From Streptomyces sp. HD (GTDB taxonomy: Bacteria > Actinomycetota > Actinomycetes > Streptomycetales > Streptomycetaceae), in the NCBI RefSeq assembly GCF_028369295.1, contig NZ_JAQMYP010000006.1, forward strand, positions 124,001 to 188,000: a stretch of DNA of 64,000 nucleotides, written 5' to 3'. Positions 60,342 to 64,000 of this stretch are shown here, one piece after another; positions within the stretch are counted from its first letter, which is position 1, and every line of letters begins with the position of its first letter. The notes beneath the pieces were generated by a model. That model was given only the letters and a program-made list of their open reading frames with translations. It made no database searches and was not told where the DNA came from. Made by a program: the position numbers and the translations under genes.

Positions 60342-60422
60342 TTGGGACGAGGTTCGTCGCATCGTGCGGCGGATCTTCGGGGCCGCGGGGCCACGCCCCC
60401 GGCCCCGACGTTGATCCGCGGG

Positions 60423-61754
60423 TCAGCCGGCCGTACAGGCCGTCCCGTTGAGGGTGAAAGTGCCCGGTGCCGCACTGTTCCCGGTGTGGTTCGCCTGGTA
60501 GCCGATGCTGACGCTCGCTCCTGGGGCGAGCGCCGCGTTGTACGAGGCGTTGGTCGCCGTCACCGCGCCGGCGGCCGGGGTGTACGTGGCGCCCCAGCCG
60601 TTGGTGATCGTCTGCCCGGCGGGCAGGGTGAGGCCGAGCCGCCAGCCGTTGACCGGCGTCGTACTCGTGTTGGTGATCGTCAGCGAGGCGGTCAGGCCGG
60701 TGTTCCAGGCGTTGGTGGTGGCGGTCACCTTGCAGGCGCCGGGCTGGGGCTGGGGTGCGGGGCCGCCGCTGTCCAGGCCGAAGAAGGTGAGCACGCGGGC
60801 CGCCATGCCGTTCGCGTAGAGGTTGTGGCCGACGCCCTGGAGGCTGATCGCCTCGACGGGGGCCCGGTCGCCGGTGCCGCCGTAGCGTGTGCGGGTCCAG
60901 CCGGACTGGGGCGTGTCCGTGGCGGCGGGGGTCTGGCTGACGCCCTGGACGTTCGTCCACTGCTTGATCATCTCCCCGAAGTTGGGGTAGCGCAGGACGT
61001 CGTCCGCGGTGCCGTGCCACAGCTGCATGCGGGGCCGGGGTCCGGTGTAGCCGGGATAGGCGGCGCGGGCGATGTCGCCCCACTGCTGTGCGGTGCGGGT
61101 GATCGTGCCCTGTGCGCAGGCGCTGTTCCACTCGGAGCCGTCGGTGGTGGCGAAGCAGCCGAAGGGGACGCCGGAGAAGGCGGCTCCCGCGGCGAACACG
61201 TCGGGGTAGTCGCCGAGCAGGACGTTGGTCATCATCGCGCCGGAGGAGATGCCGGTGGCGAAGACGCGGTCGGTGTCGGCGTCATAGGTGCGGGTGACCC
61301 AGTCGACCATGGACTTGATACCGACCGGGTCGCTGCCGCCGCCCCGCTTCAGGGTCTGCGGCGAGGAGACGTCGAAGCACTTGCTGCTGCGGGTGACGGA
61401 CGGGTAGACCACGACGAAGCCGTACTGGTCGGCGAGGGTGTCGTATTCGGTGCCGTTGTACATGTCCGGTCCTGAGCCGGTGCACCAGTGCACGGCGACC
61501 ACGACCGCAGGGTTGGCGGTGACGCTGTCCGGCACGTACACGTACATGCGCAGGTTGCTGGGGTTGGTGCCGAAGTCGGTGACCTCGGTGAGCGTCGCGG
61601 TGGGGACCGCGTCGGCGGCCGCGGTGCGGGCGGCGGCCGCGGGGGCGGTGACGAGCAGTGCCGCGAGGAGCGGCAGGAGCGCTCCGAAGAGGGCGACGAG
61701 TAACGCGGGGAGCGGGCTTCTCACGGTGGTGCCGGTGGGGGTGGGGGTGGGCAC
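60423..61754 (-). CDS. Secreted CE1-type/PHB-depolymerase-like esterase with CBM2
   Basis: 443 residues. The signal peptide ends near TAPAAAA (about 44). The esterase domain (about 55-325) has AVHWCTGSG (oxyanion), the nucleophile elbow TGISSGAMM, the Asp in LWHGTADD and the His in GVGHNLY: a complete triad for acetylxylan or feruloyl ester hydrolysis. A GPAPQPQPG linker leads to a CBM2 (last 100 residues, CKVTATTNAWNTG to TFTLNGTAC). GTG 61754 has AAGGGACAAGG upstream. Second gene after the GH62 remnant (32-bp gap). Confidence 0.9.
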   Translation of the reverse strand: MPTPTPTGTTVRSPLPALLVALFGALLPLLAALLVTAPAAAARTAAADAVPTATLTEVTDFGTNPSNLRMYVYVPDSVTANPAVVVAVHWCTGSGPDMYNGTEYDTLADQYGFVVVYPSVTRSSKCFDVSSPQTLKRGGGSDPVGIKSMVDWVTRTYDADTDRVFATGISSGAMMTNVLLGDYPDVFAAGAAFSGVPFGCFATTDGSEWNSACAQGTITRTAQQWGDIARAAYPGYTGPRPRMQLWHGTADDVLRYPNFGEMIKQWTNVQGVSQTPAATDTPQSGWTRTRYGGTGDRAPVEAISLQGVGHNLYANGMAARVLTFFGLDSGGPAPQPQPGACKVTATTNAWNTGLTASLTITNTSTTPVNGWRLGLTLPAGQTITNGWGATYTPAAGAVTATNASYNAALAPGASVSIGYQANHTGNSAAPGTFTLNGTACTAG

Positions 61755-61786
61755 GTCCTTGTCCCTTCTGGCGCTGTCGATACGGT

Positions 61787-62611
61787 TCAGCAGGAGCTGT
61801 TCGTCTGGGGCAGCAGGCCCGGTCGCCAGGGGAGTTGGGAGTAGTCGCCGCCGGAGGCGGGGTCCATCCCCTGGTACAGGTACTGGAGGCGGCACGGGTC
61901 GATGGTGAGGGGCTGGTCGTTGTCCTCGCGGATCATCTCGCCGTGGCTGAAGTCCGTTGTCCACGCGGGCTGTCCCGGCCCGAAGGTCACGTTGGTGGAG
62001 CCGGCGCCGAGCCGGTAGACGTTGCCCGCCTCGAAGAGGTCGAAGCGGCTGGGCTCGGACAGCACGATGGTCGTGTCCCGGAAGCCGTTCGGGAACTCGG
62101 CGACCGTGGTGCGCGAGCGGCACTGGTGGCCGTTGCCGTCGGAGGAGAACAGATAGCAGTCGGTGTCGTCGCAGATGACCCAGAAGTCGAGCCGGCCGCC
62201 CTGGCCCTTGTTCTCGGTGACGATCGGCGGCTCGGCGTCGACGAAGTTCCGCGGCGCGCTCCAACTGCCGGGGTTCGCCGGGTCGTTGGTGGCGGAGAAG
62301 GACGGCGGACCGGTCTGGCGGCCACGGCTCCAGCGGCCGGAGGTGTCGGAGGTCGTCATGTAGACGTGCCACCGGTCGCCATGGCGGAAGACGGTCGGGT
62401 CCTTGACGGAGACGATCGGGTGGGCGACGTCCGGCTTCGGCGCGATCAGCGGGCCGCTGGACGACCAGGTGAAGGAGCCGGGTGATCGGCCGGACCGGTC
62501 TGGGAGGGGGCTGCCGACGGCCGCGCGGTCCGGGGATCCGGCCACGGCTCCGAAGGCCGGCAGAGTGAGCGCCGGCCCGCTGATCGACGTACGCATATGT
62601 GGGGACGGCAT
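61787..62611 (-). CDS. Eroded GH62 alpha-L-arabinofuranosidase (likely inactive)
   Basis: 274 residues, with unmistakable GH62 pieces: SFTWSSSGPLIAPKPD, IVSVKDPTVFRHGDRWHVY, DFWVICDDTDCYLFSSDGNGH, SHGEMIR, CRLQYLYQGMDPASGGDY, LLPQTNSSC. Compared with the family (from memory), about 48 residues are missing after TSGRWSRG, and about 45 after FEAGNVYRLG; the second gap should carry the general acid in the LLVEAIG segment. The catalytic base Asp (KDPT) remains. No signal peptide is evident after ATG 62611. The reading frame is intact despite two large deletions. It is the first gene of an operon with the esterase. Confidence 0.8.
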   Translation of the reverse strand: MPSPHMRTSISGPALTLPAFGAVAGSPDRAAVGSPLPDRSGRSPGSFTWSSSGPLIAPKPDVAHPIVSVKDPTVFRHGDRWHVYMTTSDTSGRWSRGRQTGPPSFSATNDPANPGSWSAPRNFVDAEPPIVTENKGQGGRLDFWVICDDTDCYLFSSDGNGHQCRSRTTVAEFPNGFRDTTIVLSEPSRFDLFEAGNVYRLGAGSTNVTFGPGQPAWTTDFSHGEMIREDNDQPLTIDPCRLQYLYQGMDPASGGDYSQLPWRPGLLPQTNSSC

Positions 62612-62672
62612 GGACTCGTCCTCTCGCAGGGAAAGCACCCGGAGAGGCATCGTGGCATGGACACGCCCATCT

Positions 62673-62686
62673 TGGAAGCGCTCCCA
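62673..62686 (-). promoter_or_regulatory. CebR-box-like operator of the GH62-esterase operon
   Basis: TGGAAGCGCTCCCA differs at one position from the CebR box TGGGAGCGCTCCCA known for cello-oligosaccharide control in Streptomyces. It is 62 bp before the GH62 start, a normal repressor position. Confidence 0.62.
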
Positions 62687-62767
62687 CGCCACCTCGAACC
62701 AAGCCCTTAAGAGAGCCCTTACCCCAACCAGGACTGACTGAATTCTTCTGCGCAAGGCGTTGACTAG

Positions 62768-62779
62768 AAAGCGCTTGCA
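62768..62779. promoter_or_regulatory. LacI-type palindrome between pectate lyase and GH62
   Basis: GAAAGCGCTTGC, with core AAGCGCTT, sits just after a TTGACT -35-like hexamer. The divergent gap 62612-62918 is 307 bp and otherwise contains only promoter DNA. Confidence 0.45.
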
Positions 62780-62918
62780 CCCTACGTTCCGTTCAGCAGT
62801 GTGACCGAGCCCCAGGGCACCAACCCCCACACGGCCACTCTGCCCGCGCGCGGCGTTCTGTATGACGCACATCGTTCACGTACACGATCGATTAGGTCCT
62901 TCTGAAGGGACGCACCGC

Positions 62919-63896
62919 ATGCGTACTCTCCCCCCACGTACACGCCCGCAAAGAACCGCACTGGTGACGGCCGCCGCAGCCGCCCTCGCCACCGCGGCCG
63001 TCCTGGTCCTGCCGCAGCACGCCGGGGCGGCCGAGACCTCGCCGATCGGGTTCGGCGCCGGGACGACCGGCGGCGGCCGCACCTCGGCGGTCACTGTCTC
63101 GACGCTGCCCGCCTTCAAGTCGGCGGTGACCGGCAACTCGGCCAAGGTCGTCCGGGTCAACGGCCTGATCTCGCTGAGCGCTCAGGTCGACGTAGGCTCC
63201 AACACCACGGTGCTGGGCGTGGGTTCGTCGTCGGGGTTCACCGGGGGCGGGCTACGGCTGAAGAACGTCAGCAACGTCGTCGTCCGCAACCTGAACATCA
63301 GCAAGCCGGTCGCGCCGTCCGACGGCATCACGGTCCAGGCGTCGACCAAGGTGTGGATCGACCACAACTCCTTCTCGGCCGACCGCGATCACGACAAGGA
63401 CTACTACGACGGGCTGCTGGACATCAATCACGGCTCGGACAACGTCACGGTGTCCTGGAACACCTTCAAGGACCACTTCAAGGGCTCGCTCGTCGGTCAC
63501 AGCGACAACAACGCGAGCGAGGACACCGGGCACCTGAAGGTGACGTACCACCACAACCACTTCAGCAACGTCTACTCGCGCATCCCCAGCCTGCGGTTCG
63601 GCACCGGGCACTTCTACAACAACTACGTGGCCGGCGCGGACACCGCCTGCCACTCGCGCATGGGCGCCCAGATGCTCGTGGAGAACAACGTCTTCCGCGA
63701 CACCAAGGTCGCCGTCACCACGAACCGCAGCAGTGACGTCGACGGCTACGCCACGCTGCGCGGCAACGATCTCGGCGGGGCCGCGACCGAGATCTCCCAG
63801 GCGGGCAGCTTCACGCCGCCCTACAGCTACACCGCCGAGTCCGCGTCCACCGTCGTCGCCTCGGTGACGTCCGGCGCGGGCGCCGGAAAGCTCTGA
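62919..63896 (+). CDS. Secreted pectate lyase, PL1 family
   Basis: 325 residues. The signal peptide ends near HAGAAE (about 38). The right-handed beta-helix shows the PL1 Ca2+ site VWIDHNSFSADRDHDKDYYDGLLDINHGSDNVTVSWN, the DHFKGSLVGHSD segment, and the catalytic Arg in RIPSLRFGTGHFYNN. It cleaves polygalacturonate by beta-elimination. All conserved parts are present. ATG 62919 has GAAGGGA upstream. It is divergent from GH62 and shares its promoter region. Confidence 0.93.
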   Translation: MRTLPPRTRPQRTALVTAAAAALATAAVLVLPQHAGAAETSPIGFGAGTTGGGRTSAVTVSTLPAFKSAVTGNSAKVVRVNGLISLSAQVDVGSNTTVLGVGSSSGFTGGGLRLKNVSNVVVRNLNISKPVAPSDGITVQASTKVWIDHNSFSADRDHDKDYYDGLLDINHGSDNVTVSWNTFKDHFKGSLVGHSDNNASEDTGHLKVTYHHNHFSNVYSRIPSLRFGTGHFYNNYVAGADTACHSRMGAQMLVENNVFRDTKVAVTTNRSSDVDGYATLRGNDLGGAATEISQAGSFTPPYSYTAESASTVVASVTSGAGAGKL

Positions 63897-63927
63897 CCAC
63901 CCCCCAACCGGAAGAAGGCATCGGGAC

Positions 63928-64000
63928 ATGACTTCACCAGCAAAGCCCCGCGCCCGCCGGCGCGCGCTGACCGGCGGTCTGACGGCACTCGGCCTCTCAT
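63928..64000 (+). CDS. Start of a further secreted protein (partial)
   Basis: ATG 63928 with GAAGAAGG about ten bases upstream opens a frame to the window edge. The 24 visible residues (MTSPAKPRARRRALTGGLTA) have a basic n-region and the start of a hydrophobic signal core. It lies 31 bp after pectate lyase and in the same direction, so possibly another pectin-degrading enzyme. Confidence 0.6.
   Translation, partial: MTSPAKPRARRRALTGGLTALGLS

Noticed and set aside
55342..61131. A 1929-codon open frame on the minus strand across the P-type ATPase, esterase end and oxidoreductase
   Set aside because: It is a shifted-frame shadow of the high-GC ATPase gene: composition is Arg/Gly/Pro-rich, there are no domains, and it runs through unrelated genes.
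1..64000. tRNA or rRNA genes, CRISPR arrays, insertion sequences, integrase or phage modules
   Set aside because: No cloverleaf, spaced identical repeats, transposase or integrase motifs were seen.

Overview
This 64 kb window is bacterial chromosome from a Streptomyces species or a very close relative. Evidence: very high GC with strong third-position GC bias, frequent GTG starts and one TTG start, and many families typical of that genus (DUF6421, DUF6986, deazaflavin-dependent oxidoreductase, ROK/LacI sugar regulators, secreted plant-polymer-degrading enzymes with CBM2 and NPCBM modules). I see no rRNA or tRNA genes, CRISPR arrays, insertion sequences or phage module. It reads as chromosomal-arm housekeeping and accessory DNA.

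Layout. 1-8.9 kb: a frameshifted secreted alpha/beta hydrolase, two MFS exporters (one with a divergent MarR repressor), a mycothiol-type maleylpyruvate isomerase family enzyme, a DM13 protein and a NarL-type two-component system. 8.2-14.8 kb: a TetR/deazaflavin oxidoreductase divergent pair, a geranylgeranyl reductase-type flavoprotein, an M20 peptidase, a kinase-fold protein and a TmrB-like/NUDIX fusion. 14.8-21.2 kb: an epimerase, a secreted GH27 alpha-galactosidase, and a ROK sugar kinase divergent from a LacI regulator around a perfect operator. 21-26.4 kb: a membrane Ser/Thr kinase, a DUF6986 aldolase with an operator at its start, and the stub of a SARP-type regulator next to an orphan gene. 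26.5-33.7 kb: a secreted EEP-fold phosphodiesterase/nuclease, etfBA, a flavin reductase, a thioredoxin/DUF4395 pair, an acyltransferase, and a B3/4-transglutaminase operon. 33.7-42.4 kb: a secreted beta-rich protein, the DUF6421-SDR-threonine aldolase operon, a GDPD, and GNAT and VOC proteins. 42.4-50.8 kb: a glycosidase-derived protein lacking catalytic segments, a MarR gene with a probable FUSC remnant, DUF5134, PAP2, HAD and TetR genes, and a divergent LVIVD/DUF305 pair. 50.8-60.2 kb: ferredoxin-NADP reductase, an NCS2 permease, an ArsR/old-yellow-enzyme pair with twin operators, and a giant P-type ATPase. 60.4 kb to the end: a plant-cell-wall cluster with an eroded GH62 arabinofuranosidase, an intact CE1-type esterase with CBM2, a pectate lyase, and the first codons of another secreted protein.

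The most unusual observations are: two glycoside hydrolase genes (42380-44557 and 61787-62611) that appear to have lost catalytic segments and signal peptides by several in-frame deletions while staying fully open; a P-type ATPase whose N-terminal half looks like a degenerate copy of its own P-domain; gene remnants (hydrolase frameshift, SARP stub, FUSC tail); several well-formed palindromic operators in divergent promoters; and a 22-nt dispersed repeat that overlaps two stop codons.
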